DNA of 64,000 nucleotides. Origin: an uncultured Coriobacteriaceae bacterium (GTDB taxonomy: Bacteria > Actinomycetota > Coriobacteriia > Coriobacteriales > Atopobiaceae). Positions 42,783 to 50,726 of this stretch are shown piece by piece (the stretch's first letter is position 1; each line of letters starts with the position of its first letter). The position numbers and the translations under genes are program-made. The notes beneath the pieces are model-generated. The model saw only the letters and a list, made by a program, of their open reading frames with translations, ran no database searches and was not told where the DNA came from. The stretch lies in contig CADAUA010000020.1 of the NCBI GenBank assembly GCA_902791035.1, positions 1-64,000 on the forward strand, given 5' to 3'.

Positions 42783-43067
42783 CTAGGCGGAACGCAGCAG
42801 CTTGTCTGCAAGCGCCCCGCGTGCATACTCACTGGTGGAGATGCCCGCCTTGCTAGCCTCCCGCTCGATGGCGCGCTTCATGCCGATGGGCACCTTTACA
42901 GACACCACCGCGGTACCCTCACTCGACAGGGGCGGGCGCCCGTAATGAACGCCACCAACGGTACGCTCGCCCTCGGGGAAGTCGCCTCTCTCGTATGCCT
43001 CGCTCCAACGGTCGATCATTTCGTCGGTAATGGGCGTACCGTCTGCTGCAATGTAAGACTTGGTCAT
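42783..43067 (-). CDS. Antitoxin, ribbon-helix-helix (CopG/Arc) type
   Basis: 94 residues. The C-terminal half VVSVKVPIGMKRAIEREASKAGISTSEYARGALADKLL reads as a ribbon-helix-helix DNA-binding fold, of which I quote VVSVKVPIG and ISTSEYARGAL. The N-terminal part, with conserved TPITDEMIDRWSEAYERGDFPEG, is the likely toxin-binding arm. Its ATG overlaps the toxin stop by ATGA. It should repress its own operon. Confidence 0.82.
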   Translation of the reverse strand: MTKSYIAADGTPITDEMIDRWSEAYERGDFPEGERTVGGVHYGRPPLSSEGTAVVSVKVPIGMKRAIEREASKAGISTSEYARGALADKLLRSA

Positions 43068-43330
43068 ATCTCTCCCCTCTCCGTCCGCTCTATCTCTCGC
43101 ATAAACTTGGGTTCCGCCGGAGACTTTGCGTGGATAATCAGCCACCCGGTCAGCGTCTCTACCATTACCAGCTCCACGGTCTTGCCACTCGGAAGGAATC
43201 CCATAGCGAGCCATCGAGGCGGCTCATCGTCGCTCTGCCGTTGAATGCACTTCTGTATTGACCACCACGCGCTCATGACCTCCTCTGCGGTCAGATGCTT
43301 GAGCGCGTGAGGATGAATCTCCACGTCCAT
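43064..43330 (-). CDS. Toxin of a toxin-antitoxin pair (RelE/BrnT-like fold)
   Basis: 88 residues. IHPHALKHLTAEEV opens like BrnT-type toxins, and the core RWLAMGFLPSGKTVELVMVE followed by WLIIHAKSPAEPKFMREIER matches the beta-sheet and closing helix of small RNase toxins. The toxin precedes its antitoxin, the reverse of the commonest order. A TATACT -10 box lies about 25 bp upstream in an AT-rich patch. Family assignment rests on shape and neighbour. Confidence 0.72.
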   Translation of the reverse strand: MDVEIHPHALKHLTAEEVMSAWWSIQKCIQRQSDDEPPRWLAMGFLPSGKTVELVMVETLTGWLIIHAKSPAEPKFMREIERTERGEI

Positions 43331-43495
43331 GCAGTGCCCCTTCGACAGTTTAGTATACCTAATTGTATTCTCTTATGTATGACTTATCATAACCGTAGTG
43401 CGAGCTCAGAATGCCTGAGCATTGCTCTTTTCATGCCGAGCGTTGCACGATAATGGCACCCGTTGGGCACCACTCCAAGCAGCAGGGAGAAGACC

Positions 43496-44779
43496 GTGAA
43501 GCAGGTACGTCCTTATCCGCAGGTCATCGTGTCACACAAGGCCGCCAAGGCACTGGCTGCGGGGCATCCCTGGGTCTTTTCGGGCGAGGTCCTGCGCATG
43601 GAGCCCTCCCCCACCGACGGCCGGCCCGCCGCCAACGGCGACCTGGTGGACGTGCGCGAGGAGAACGGCACCTGGCAGGGCACGGGGCTCCTCTCCGAGC
43701 TCTCGACCATCCGCGTGCGCGTGGTCTCCCGCAACGCGAACGACCGCTTTGACCAGGCCTTCTGGCGCAGGCGCATCGAGTACGCCTGGAACCACCGCAA
43801 GGTGACGATGGGCGGGCGGGCCCTGCCCGGCTGCGAGCCCGACACCAACTGCTGCCGGGTGGTCTTCTCCGAAGCGGACGGCCTGCCGGGACTCGTGGTG
43901 GACCGCTACGAGTGGGCGCTCGTGGCCCAAGTGGGCACGGTGGGCATGGAGCGGCTCAAGCCCCGACTCTACCCCCTGCTGCTGGACGTGCTGCGGGCGG
44001 ACGGCCAGGACGTGCGGGCCATCTTCGAGCGCAACGACGGGGCCAGCCGCCTCAAGGAGGGTCTGCCGCAGGAGAAGGGCTGGTGGACTGGGGCGGAGGT
44101 GCCCGAGACGCCGCGCCTGGTGGTGCGCGAGAACGGCATCGCCTTTGACCTTGACCTGCTGGACAGCCAGAAGACGGGCTTCTTCCTGGATCAGAAGTAC
44201 AACCGACGCGCCGTGCGGGAGCTGGCCGCCGGCAGGCGCGTGCTGGACTGCTTCTGCCACGTGGGGCCCTTCGGCCTCAACGCGGCGGCCGGTGGGGCCC
44301 AGTTCGTACGCTGCGTGGACGTGAGCCAGGTGGCCATCGACCTCGCAACACAGAACGCCCGCCTCAACGGCCTGGACGACCGCATGGCCTTTACCTGCGC
44401 AAACGTCATGGACTACCTGCCCGAGCTGGCGCGCGACAAGCGCCGCCTGCACGAGGAGGGCGGGCCCTTCGACCTCATCGTGCTGGACCCGCCGGCCTTT
44501 ACCAAGAGCCGGTCGACCGTGCGCAACGCCGAGCGCGGCTACCAGGAGATAAACACCCTGGCCATGCGGCTGCTGCCACGCGGCGGCTACCTGGCCACCT
44601 GCTCGTGCAGCCACTTCATGACGCGCGACCTCCTGGCGGGGGCCATCGCCCGCGCCGCCCACGACGCCGGCGTGCAGCTCAAGCAGGTGGAGGAGCGCCA
44701 GCAGGCACCCGACCATCCCATCCTCTGGGGCGTGCCCGAGACTCACTACCTGGACTTCTTCGTCTTCCAAGTGGTGTAG
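43496..44779 (+). CDS. rlmI: 23S rRNA m5C methyltransferase, RlmI-like
   Basis: A predicted SAM-dependent methylase of C1962 of 23S rRNA. The protein is 427 residues. An N-terminal PUA domain (HPWVFSGEV) is followed by a Rossmann methylase with DCFCHVGPFGLNAA as SAM loop, CVDVSQVAIDLA, and the catalytic LDPPAFTKS motif. The GTG start has GGGAGA upstream; an in-frame TTG 11 codons earlier is unlikely. It stands alone between two toxin-antitoxin pairs. Confidence 0.92.
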   Translation: MKQVRPYPQVIVSHKAAKALAAGHPWVFSGEVLRMEPSPTDGRPAANGDLVDVREENGTWQGTGLLSELSTIRVRVVSRNANDRFDQAFWRRRIEYAWNHRKVTMGGRALPGCEPDTNCCRVVFSEADGLPGLVVDRYEWALVAQVGTVGMERLKPRLYPLLLDVLRADGQDVRAIFERNDGASRLKEGLPQEKGWWTGAEVPETPRLVVRENGIAFDLDLLDSQKTGFFLDQKYNRRAVRELAAGRRVLDCFCHVGPFGLNAAAGGAQFVRCVDVSQVAIDLATQNARLNGLDDRMAFTCANVMDYLPELARDKRRLHEEGGPFDLIVLDPPAFTKSRSTVRNAERGYQEINTLAMRLLPRGGYLATCSCSHFMTRDLLAGAIARAAHDAGVQLKQVEERQQAPDHPILWGVPETHYLDFFVFQVV

Positions 44780-44816
44780 GCGGGTGGGTCAAGAGTGTCT
44801 GACACCTTTGTATTGG

Positions 44817-45086
44817 CTATGTAGCCATACGCTGGTTGATGAGGGCGTAGACGCGAACTTCTTCCTTCTCCGCGTCGTACTCGTATACGAGGTCGTAGGG
44901 GTTCACGGCACACTTGCGCACGTTGGGGCCGAACTCGCGCCGAATGGATTCGGGCACGTTTGGCGAGCCCGCCTCAGGAAAGGCCTCGAGCATAGCTAGA
45001 ACTCGCCTCAGGTAGGCCTCGACTCTCGGCGACCAGATCGTCGCAGCATCATCCGCCACACGCTCGGCAAACCTAAGCCTTGCCAT
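44817..45086 (-). CDS. RelE/ParE-family toxin
   Basis: 89 residues. MARLRFAERVADDAATIW starts the two helices typical of ParE/RelE; FPEAGSPNVPESIRREFG and the basic strand VRKCAVNPYDLVYEYD lead to VRVYALINQR, the usual C-terminal strand. Its start overlaps the antitoxin gene by 14 bases. Whether it acts on ribosomes (RelE) or gyrase (ParE) cannot be told. Confidence 0.85.
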   Translation of the reverse strand: MARLRFAERVADDAATIWSPRVEAYLRRVLAMLEAFPEAGSPNVPESIRREFGPNVRKCAVNPYDLVYEYDAEKEEVRVYALINQRMAT

Positions 45087-45369
45087 GTTGGGCCACCTTC
45101 GCGTGGACCACATCAAAGAAGGCATCGGCGCCCTCGATCACGCGGCCCTCGGCAAAGTCCGCCCTGCCGTCGAGCAGCGCACCCCGCATCCGCTCGGCGT
45201 AAGCCGCCTCCTCCGCGGCCTCGTCAAGCTTGCGTTGGAAGAGCTCCTCGGAGCAGAGCACGAAGGCGGCATTGCCGTTCTCCGTTATGTGCACGACCTC
45301 CTGCCGTGCCGCGTCCTTCACCTCGCGCTGGCGTGTCTTGAGTGCTGCCGAAGAGTAGATGGCCGTCAT
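45073..45369 (-). CDS. Phd/YefM-family antitoxin
   Basis: 98 residues. The N-terminal MTAIYSSAALKTRQREVKD is the Phd/YefM DNA-binding region (strand, helix and short turn), followed by VVHITENGNAAFVL. The acidic C-terminal tail should wrap the toxin. It is first in the pair. The AT-rich 45380-45430 segment upstream, with TATATAGT, is the likely promoter and operator. Confidence 0.85.
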   Translation of the reverse strand: MTAIYSSAALKTRQREVKDAARQEVVHITENGNAAFVLCSEELFQRKLDEAAEEAAYAERMRGALLDGRADFAEGRVIEGADAFFDVVHAKVAQHGKA

Positions 45370-45592
45370 GTTGCACCTTTCTTTGCACCTTATTAGGTAC
45401 TATATAACATACGATAATCTAACGATAGGACACGGACCAAAAGTGCCCGACGCTCTTGGCGCACACGGGTACGGCTGCGGATTCGACCGACTTATGATGA
45501 ACGCATACACGTGTTCGAATACTTGCCTCTCATGCGCATAACACCGTTCCGCCGCCTATGATGGAGCCACTGGCTACCTTGGGGAGGTTCTC

Positions 45593-47647
45593 ATGGACGA
45601 GAGGCTCGAGGCACTGTTCACACCGTGGAGCATCGGCGGCTGCGAGGTAAAGAACCGCATCGTCATGACCTCCATGGGCGGGACCAACATCTTTGGTTGG
45701 ATGGAGAAGAACCACTTCGACCAAGCGGGCGCCGAGTTCCTGCTGGAGCGCGCCAGGCATGACGCGGGCCTCATCCTGCCCGGTTGCCAGCCGGTCTACA
45801 ACCCCATGCGGGGCGAGTGGCTGGATCAGAACCAGCAGATGTATGCGGACCTCAAGCCCTTCATGCAGGAGGTCCACGCCACCGGCTGCAAGATGTTCGT
45901 GCAGCTCACGGCTGGCTTTGGCCGCAGCTTTACCGTGAGCGACCTCATGGAGAAGGCCTGGGCCAACCCCGTGGGCCGCGCCGTCATGCGTCCCTTCATG
46001 GACCTGGACAAGATCTGTGCCACCGCATCGCCCTCGCCCAACCGCTGGAGCGACCGGGTGCCCTCGCGCGAGATGACCATCCCCGAGATCGACCGCTTCG
46101 TGGAGGCCTTCGCACGCTCCGCAAAGATGCTGCGCGACGCCGGAGTCGACGGCGTGGAGGTTCATGCCGTGCACGAGGGCTACCTGCTGGACCAGTTCAC
46201 CCTCCCCTACGTGAACCACCGCCAGGACATCTACGGCGGCTCCTTCGAGAACCGCTACCGCTTCCCGGTGCGCATCGTGCAGGCCATCCACGGCGCCTGC
46301 GGAGATGACTTCCCCGTGAGCCTGCGCTACTCGGTGGTCAGCCGCACCAAGGGCTTCCGCGAGGGGGCGCTCCCCGGCGAGGACTACACCGAGGTGGGCC
46401 GCACCATGGAGGAGTCCGAGCGCGCCGCCCGCTATCTCACCGACGCCGGCTACGCCATGCTCAACTGCGACGACGGCACCTACGACGCCTGGTACTGGGC
46501 ACACCCGCCCATCTACATGCCCGAGAACTGCAACCTGGCGGATGTTGAGCACATCAAGGAGTTCGTGGACGTGCCTGTGGTGTGCGCCGGCCGCATGGAC
46601 CCCTACGTGGGCGCCCAGGCCGTGGCCGAGGGCAAGCTCGACGCGGTGGGCTTCGCGCGGCAGTTCCTGGCCGACGGCGAGTGGGTGAGCAAGCTGCGCG
46701 CGGGCAAGCCCGAGGAGATCCGCCCCTGCATCTGCTGCCACAACGGCTGCTTTACCATGTGCAAGTACGGCAAGCACGCGAACACCCAGCCCCTCGAGGA
46801 CTCCCTCCACCTCTCTCGCTGCGCCGTCAACGCCGAGACCATGCAGACCGACAGGCACTACATCCGGCAGACCACGCGCCCCAAGCGGGTGGCGGTCATC
46901 GGCGGCGGCATAGGCGGCATGGAGTGCGCCCGCGTCCTCAAGCTGCGTGGTCACGAGCCCGTGATCTACGAGAGGACCGGCCAGCTTGGCGGCGTCTTCC
47001 GTGCGGCCTCGCAGGCGTCCTTCAAGGGCAAGCTGCGCGACCTTCTTGCCTGGTACGAGCACCAGATGGACGAGATGGGCATCGAGGTGCACCTCAACAC
47101 CGAGGTCACCGACGTCACGTCCCTGGGCGCCGGCGCCGTGGTCATCGCCACGGGCTCCACGCCCAAGCGTCTGCCCGTGCCAGGCATCGAGAAGGCCGTC
47201 GAGGCAGTGGAGTTTCTCTCCGGCGAGAAGAGCGTGGGCCAGACGGTGGCCGTGATCGGCGGCGGTCTGACCGGCTGCGAGATCGCCTACGAGCTCTTCC
47301 AGCAGGGCAAGAGCCCCCTCATCGTGGAGATGAAGGACGACCTGGTGGCCCAGGACGGGGTCTGCCTGGCCAACTCCAGCTACCTGCGCGAGTTCTTTGC
47401 CTGGAAGAAGGTCCCCGTCTACCTGAACACCAGCCTGACCGAGGTTCGCGACGGCTCGATCGTGGTCACGGACGCGGCGGGGCGGCGCGACATGCTCCCA
47501 TGCGACTCCGTGATCACGGCAGCCGGCTACGACCCCGCCCCGCTCATGAAGGGCGCAGGTCACGTGCACCTGGTGGGCGACTGCGACGGCGTGGGCAACC
47601 TCCGCACCGTGATCTGGCGTGCCTACGAGGTGGCCATGCGCATCTAG
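45593..47647 (+). CDS. Old-yellow-enzyme-type flavin reductase (2,4-dienoyl-CoA reductase/BaiCD-like)
   Basis: Predicted to reduce an activated C=C bond with FMN, FAD and a 4Fe-4S cluster. The protein is 684 residues. The TIM barrel spans about 1-370 (substrate-side HEGYLLDQF, DIYGGSFENRYRF). The Cys motif CICCHNGC with a later Cys in RCAVN replaces the usual CxxC cluster pattern closely. FAD- and NAD(P)-binding folds follow (VAVIGGGIGGMECA and VAVIGGGLTGCEIA), ending YEVAMRI. The aconitase X genes follow after 58 bp on the same strand, suggesting a pathway of dehydration plus reduction. Confidence 0.88.
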   Translation: MDERLEALFTPWSIGGCEVKNRIVMTSMGGTNIFGWMEKNHFDQAGAEFLLERARHDAGLILPGCQPVYNPMRGEWLDQNQQMYADLKPFMQEVHATGCKMFVQLTAGFGRSFTVSDLMEKAWANPVGRAVMRPFMDLDKICATASPSPNRWSDRVPSREMTIPEIDRFVEAFARSAKMLRDAGVDGVEVHAVHEGYLLDQFTLPYVNHRQDIYGGSFENRYRFPVRIVQAIHGACGDDFPVSLRYSVVSRTKGFREGALPGEDYTEVGRTMEESERAARYLTDAGYAMLNCDDGTYDAWYWAHPPIYMPENCNLADVEHIKEFVDVPVVCAGRMDPYVGAQAVAEGKLDAVGFARQFLADGEWVSKLRAGKPEEIRPCICCHNGCFTMCKYGKHANTQPLEDSLHLSRCAVNAETMQTDRHYIRQTTRPKRVAVIGGGIGGMECARVLKLRGHEPVIYERTGQLGGVFRAASQASFKGKLRDLLAWYEHQMDEMGIEVHLNTEVTDVTSLGAGAVVIATGSTPKRLPVPGIEKAVEAVEFLSGEKSVGQTVAVIGGGLTGCEIAYELFQQGKSPLIVEMKDDLVAQDGVCLANSSYLREFFAWKKVPVYLNTSLTEVRDGSIVVTDAAGRRDMLPCDSVITAAGYDPAPLMKGAGHVHLVGDCDGVGNLRTVIWRAYEVAMRI

Positions 47648-47657
47648 CCTGCGACCG

Positions 47658-47688
47658 TGTCACAGAAGTGTCAGACACTTCTGTGACA
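47658..47688. repeat. Perfect 15-bp palindrome between the reductase and aconitase X genes
   Basis: TGTCACAGAAGTGTC pairs with its complement around a single A. It lies between a stop codon and the next ribosome site. Nearly the same as the hairpin at 5122-5154 and part of the GTGACA repeat group. Confidence 0.75.
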
Positions 47689-47705
47689 TCCCGAGAGGAG
47701 CACAC

Positions 47706-48974
47706 ATGCAACTGACCCAGGAAGAGCAGGACATCCTCGACGGCAGGCAGGGAGAGACGCTCGCCAAGGTGATGAGGACGCTCGTGGAGTACGGCGACAC
47801 CTTTGGCGCCGAGCGCATGGTCAAGGTGACGGCACCAGGGCACCTGGTAACGAGCTTTGGCATCTCCATCATGGGCGCGGTCTTCCGCGTGATGGACGAG
47901 CTCGTGGAGGCGGGCCTCCACACCAAGGAGCCCTTTACCGTGGACCCGCGGCCCATCGACAACGCAGACGTGCCGGCCAACCTGATCCAGAAGATTGTGG
48001 GCAACATCACCTATGGCAACCAGGAGAGCTACGAGAAGCAGCTGCGCGCCGTGGGCCTCAAGGACGAGAACGCCTTCACCTGCGCCTGCTACCTGCCCGA
48101 GGTGGGCAACACCCCCAAGCGGGGCGACATCCTCAGCTGGGCGGAATCCTCGGCCGTGGTGTACGCAAACTCCGTGCTGGGCGCCCGCTGCAACCGCAAC
48201 TCCGCCTTCATCGACCTCTTTGGCAACATCCTGGGCGAGGTGCCGGAGTTCGGCTTCCTTACCGACGAGGGGCGCAAGGCCACGTGGGTGGTGGACGTGC
48301 GCTGCGAGCACAGGCCGGAGGCCCAGGTTCTGGGCTCGGCCATAGGCATGAAGGTCATGGAGGAGGTGCCCTACATCAAGGGCCTCGCGCCCTGGCTGGG
48401 CGGCAGGCTGGACGATTCCGCCCGCGCCTACCTCAAGGACATGGGGGCAGCCACGGCCTCCAACGGCGCGGTGGGCCTCTACCATGTGGAGGGCATCACC
48501 CCCGAGGCTGCAGACCTGGGAGAGGACCTTATCGCCGAGGGCGCCAAGACCTACGTGATAGACGACGCCGAGCTCGAGCGGGTGAAGGCCAGCTATCCCA
48601 ACATCTGGAAGAACCCCGACGCCAAGCCGCGCCTGGCCTTCATCGGCTGCCCCCACTGCACGCTCGACCAGCTCAAGGACTGGACCTATCGCCTGCGCAA
48701 GGCCTGCGACGACGCGGGTGAGAAGCGCGTGAGGGTCCCAACGGTGGTCTCGAGCGCCCCGGACGTGCTCGCGGAGTTTGCCAAGTACCCGGAGCACGAG
48801 CTCCTGCTCTCCACGGGCGCCACACTCACCTACATCTGCCCGCTCATGTACATGGACAACCCCATGACCAACCTGCCGGTGATCACCTGCTCGAACAAGC
48901 TGCGCACCTACACCAGCGCCCGCTACTTCGACGAGGGCGACCTGCTGGCAATCATCGCAAGGGGGACGATCTAG
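47706..48974 (+). CDS. Aconitase X catalytic (large) subunit
   Basis: Aconitase X enzymes are dehydratases. Known activities are cis-3-hydroxy-L-proline dehydratase in bacteria and phosphomevalonate dehydratase in archaea. The protein is 422 residues; the family start MQLTQEEQDILDGRQGETLAKVM is clear. Candidate metal or active-site cysteines lie in TCACYLPEVGN, GARCNRNS, FIGCPHCTLDQL and ITCSNK. GAGAGGAG precedes the ATG. The swivel subunit gene begins directly at its stop codon (TAGATG), so they are translated together. The substrate is not predictable from this. Confidence 0.88.
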   Translation: MQLTQEEQDILDGRQGETLAKVMRTLVEYGDTFGAERMVKVTAPGHLVTSFGISIMGAVFRVMDELVEAGLHTKEPFTVDPRPIDNADVPANLIQKIVGNITYGNQESYEKQLRAVGLKDENAFTCACYLPEVGNTPKRGDILSWAESSAVVYANSVLGARCNRNSAFIDLFGNILGEVPEFGFLTDEGRKATWVVDVRCEHRPEAQVLGSAIGMKVMEEVPYIKGLAPWLGGRLDDSARAYLKDMGAATASNGAVGLYHVEGITPEAADLGEDLIAEGAKTYVIDDAELERVKASYPNIWKNPDAKPRLAFIGCPHCTLDQLKDWTYRLRKACDDAGEKRVRVPTVVSSAPDVLAEFAKYPEHELLLSTGATLTYICPLMYMDNPMTNLPVITCSNKLRTYTSARYFDEGDLLAIIARGTI

Positions 48975-49424
48975 ATGGCCGAGAAGACCTTTGCGGGACA
49001 CCCCGTGATCGCCGGGGCCGTGCGCGCCAAGGCGCTCGTGAGCCATGGCGGGTTCAACACCCTGGCAAGCTACCAGCAGCCCCTCCTCCTCAAGGACGCC
49101 AAGGGGACCTGCTCCGACCAGAACAACCCCGACCTGTACAAGAAGCCCCTGGCTGGGACGGCCCTCTGCCTGCCCCAGACCATCGGGTCCACCACAGGTG
49201 GCATGGTGCTCATGTGCGCCTGCGACAACGGGGCGGGCCCCGCGTGCATGCTCTTCTCCAAGCCCATCGACTCGCTGGCCGCGGCAGGCGCCATACTCGC
49301 CGAGAACTGGACCGACCACCCCATGGTCGTGGTCGACCGGCTGGGCGACGACTTCCTGGCCTACGTGCGGACCGGCATGGACGTCGAGGTGGCCGAGGAT
49401 GGCACGGTGACCGTCCGCAGCTAG
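48975..49424 (+). CDS. Aconitase X swivel-domain (small) subunit
   Basis: 149 residues of the DUF126/AcnX swivel fold: GHPVIAGAVRAKALVS at the start, then FNTLASYQQPLL, GTALCLPQTIGSTTGG and the C-terminal DHPMVVVDRLGDDFL. It completes the active site of the catalytic subunit. In many bacteria the two are fused; here they are separate, as in archaea. It ends 19 bp before the convergent tadA gene, separated by an AGTACCCC palindrome. Confidence 0.88.
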   Translation: MAEKTFAGHPVIAGAVRAKALVSHGGFNTLASYQQPLLLKDAKGTCSDQNNPDLYKKPLAGTALCLPQTIGSTTGGMVLMCACDNGAGPACMLFSKPIDSLAAAGAILAENWTDHPMVVVDRLGDDFLAYVRTGMDVEVAEDGTVTVRS

Positions 49425-49435
49425 CGGGACATACG

Positions 49436-49470
49436 GCTGGGCACTAGGGGAGTACCCCCTGGTGCCCAGC
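49436..49470. repeat. AGTACCCC-family palindrome between convergent genes
   Basis: GCTGGGCACTAGGGG pairs with CCCCTGGTGCCCAGC with one mismatch. It overlaps the last codons of tadA and could terminate both the aconitase X operon and tadA. Confidence 0.75.
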
Positions 49471-49941
49471 CTGGCGGGCGCGGCGGCGGGCGCGGAAGAA
49501 GTCCCGCAGGATCTGGGCAGATTCGTCGGCCAGCACGCCCGGCGTTACCTCGAAGGCGTGGTTGAGCCGCGGGTCGGCGCTCACGTCGTAGAGCGTGCCA
49601 AGGGCCCCGCCCTTGGGGTCGGGCGCGCCGTACACGCAACGGTCGATCCGCGAGTTGACCATGAGGCCGGCACACATGAGGCAGGGCTCGAGTGTCACGT
49701 AGACCGTGCAGCCCGTAAGCCGCCAGCGGCCCAGCGCCCGCGCGGCCGCCTCCATGGCCAGGAACTCCGCGTGGGCCGCGGGGTCGGCGTCGAGCTCGCG
49801 GCGGTTGTGGGCACGGGCGACCACCTGGCCGTCGCAGGCGACCACGGCCCCGATAGGCACCTCGCCCTCCTCGGCTGCGGCGCGGGCCTCGTCAAGCGCC
49901 AGCCGCATGAGCTTCTCGTCCAGCTCTTGTCGCTCGTCCAT
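49444..49941 (-). CDS. tadA: tRNA(Arg) adenosine-34 deaminase TadA
   Basis: Makes inosine at the wobble position of tRNA-Arg(ACG). The protein is 165 residues. The cytidine/deoxycytidylate deaminase fold has HAEFLAM (zinc His and catalytic Glu) and LEPCLMCAG (two zinc Cys). The ATG with GGGAGG upstream is used; an open frame five codons longer is not supported. The 3' end runs into a palindromic repeat, so the last residues (HQGVLP) may come from the repeat. Confidence 0.94.
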   Translation of the reverse strand: MDERQELDEKLMRLALDEARAAAEEGEVPIGAVVACDGQVVARAHNRRELDADPAAHAEFLAMEAAARALGRWRLTGCTVYVTLEPCLMCAGLMVNSRIDRCVYGAPDPKGGALGTLYDVSADPRLNHAFEVTPGVLADESAQILRDFFRARRRARQAGHQGVLP

Positions 49942-50037
49942 GCCGCCTCCCGTCAAGTGCCCCCGCCGGCCACCTTGCCCAGCACCTTACGCCTTGGACC
50001 GCCCCGCTTGGGGTACGATAGTACCGCTCACACCCAC

Positions 50038-50123
50038 GGAGGGGTGGCAGAGTGGTTGATTGCAGCGGTCTTGAAAACCGTCGAGCGCCTTGCGTTCCGA
50101 GGGTTCGAATCCCTCCCCCTCCG
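50038..50123 (+). tRNA. tRNA-Ser (anticodon TGA)
   Basis: An 86-base type II tRNA. The acceptor GGAGGGG (50038-50044) pairs with CCCCTCC (50116-50122), followed by discriminator G. The anticodon stem GCGGT/ACCGT encloses the loop CTTGAAA, anticodon TGA at 50072-50074. A long variable arm follows, then the T-loop GGTTCGAATCC. CCA is not encoded. Confidence 0.97.
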
Positions 50124-50167
50124 CCTGCATGCCTCTTGGGCCGCGCGCCCACAGAAGGGAGCCCACC

Positions 50168-50713
50168 ATGGTCTGGATCATCCTCATCATCGTAGCCGCA
50201 CTCGTCGTCTGGTTCATCACCATCCGCAACGGCATCATCACCAAGCGCAACCGCTGCGACAACGCCTGGGAGACCATCGACACCCAGCTCCAGCGCAGGA
50301 ACGACCTGATCCCCAACCTCGTGGAGACCGTCAAGGGTTACGCCAAGCACGAGTCCGACACCCTCCAGGCCGTGACGAACGCCCGCGCCGCCGTGGCCGG
50401 CGCCACCACCCCGGAAGACAAGATGGCCGCCTCCAACGCCCTCTCCGGCACCCTCAAGACGCTCTTTGCCGTGAGCGAGGCCTACCCCGACCTCAAGGCC
50501 GACGCCAACTTCCGCCAGCTCCAGACCCAGCTGCAGGACACCGAGGACAAGCTCAGCTACGCCCGCATGAGCTTCAACGACTGCGTGCTGGAGTACAACA
50601 ATGCAATCGAGACCTTCCCGGGCAGCCTGGTGGCCGGCAGCAGCTTCCAGCGCAAGCAGGGCTTTACCGTTGCCGACGAGTCCGCCCGTCAGGCCCCGCA
50701 GGTCAAGTTCTAG
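50168..50713 (+). CDS. lemA: LemA family protein
   Basis: 181 residues. An N-terminal membrane helix at about 3-19 (IILIIVAALVVWFIT) is followed by a helical domain with the family core KRNRCDNAWETIDTQLQRRNDLIPNLVETVKGYA; I quote DTQLQRRNDLIPNLVETV. It ends QKGFTV region then QAPQVKF. LemA proteins are membrane-linked with poorly known function. It is 44 bp after tRNA-Ser and 13 bp before the DUF3825-like gene, so the two proteins form an operon. Confidence 0.92.
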   Translation: MVWIILIIVAALVVWFITIRNGIITKRNRCDNAWETIDTQLQRRNDLIPNLVETVKGYAKHESDTLQAVTNARAAVAGATTPEDKMAASNALSGTLKTLFAVSEAYPDLKADANFRQLQTQLQDTEDKLSYARMSFNDCVLEYNNAIETFPGSLVAGSSFQRKQGFTVADESARQAPQVKF

Positions 50714-50726
50714 CAGGAGGCGCCGC

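Noticed and set aside
47658-47688. Perfect palindrome as a rho-independent terminator splitting the reductase from aconitase X
   Set aside because: No T-run follows in either direction, and it belongs to a dispersed repeat group; co-transcription remains possible.
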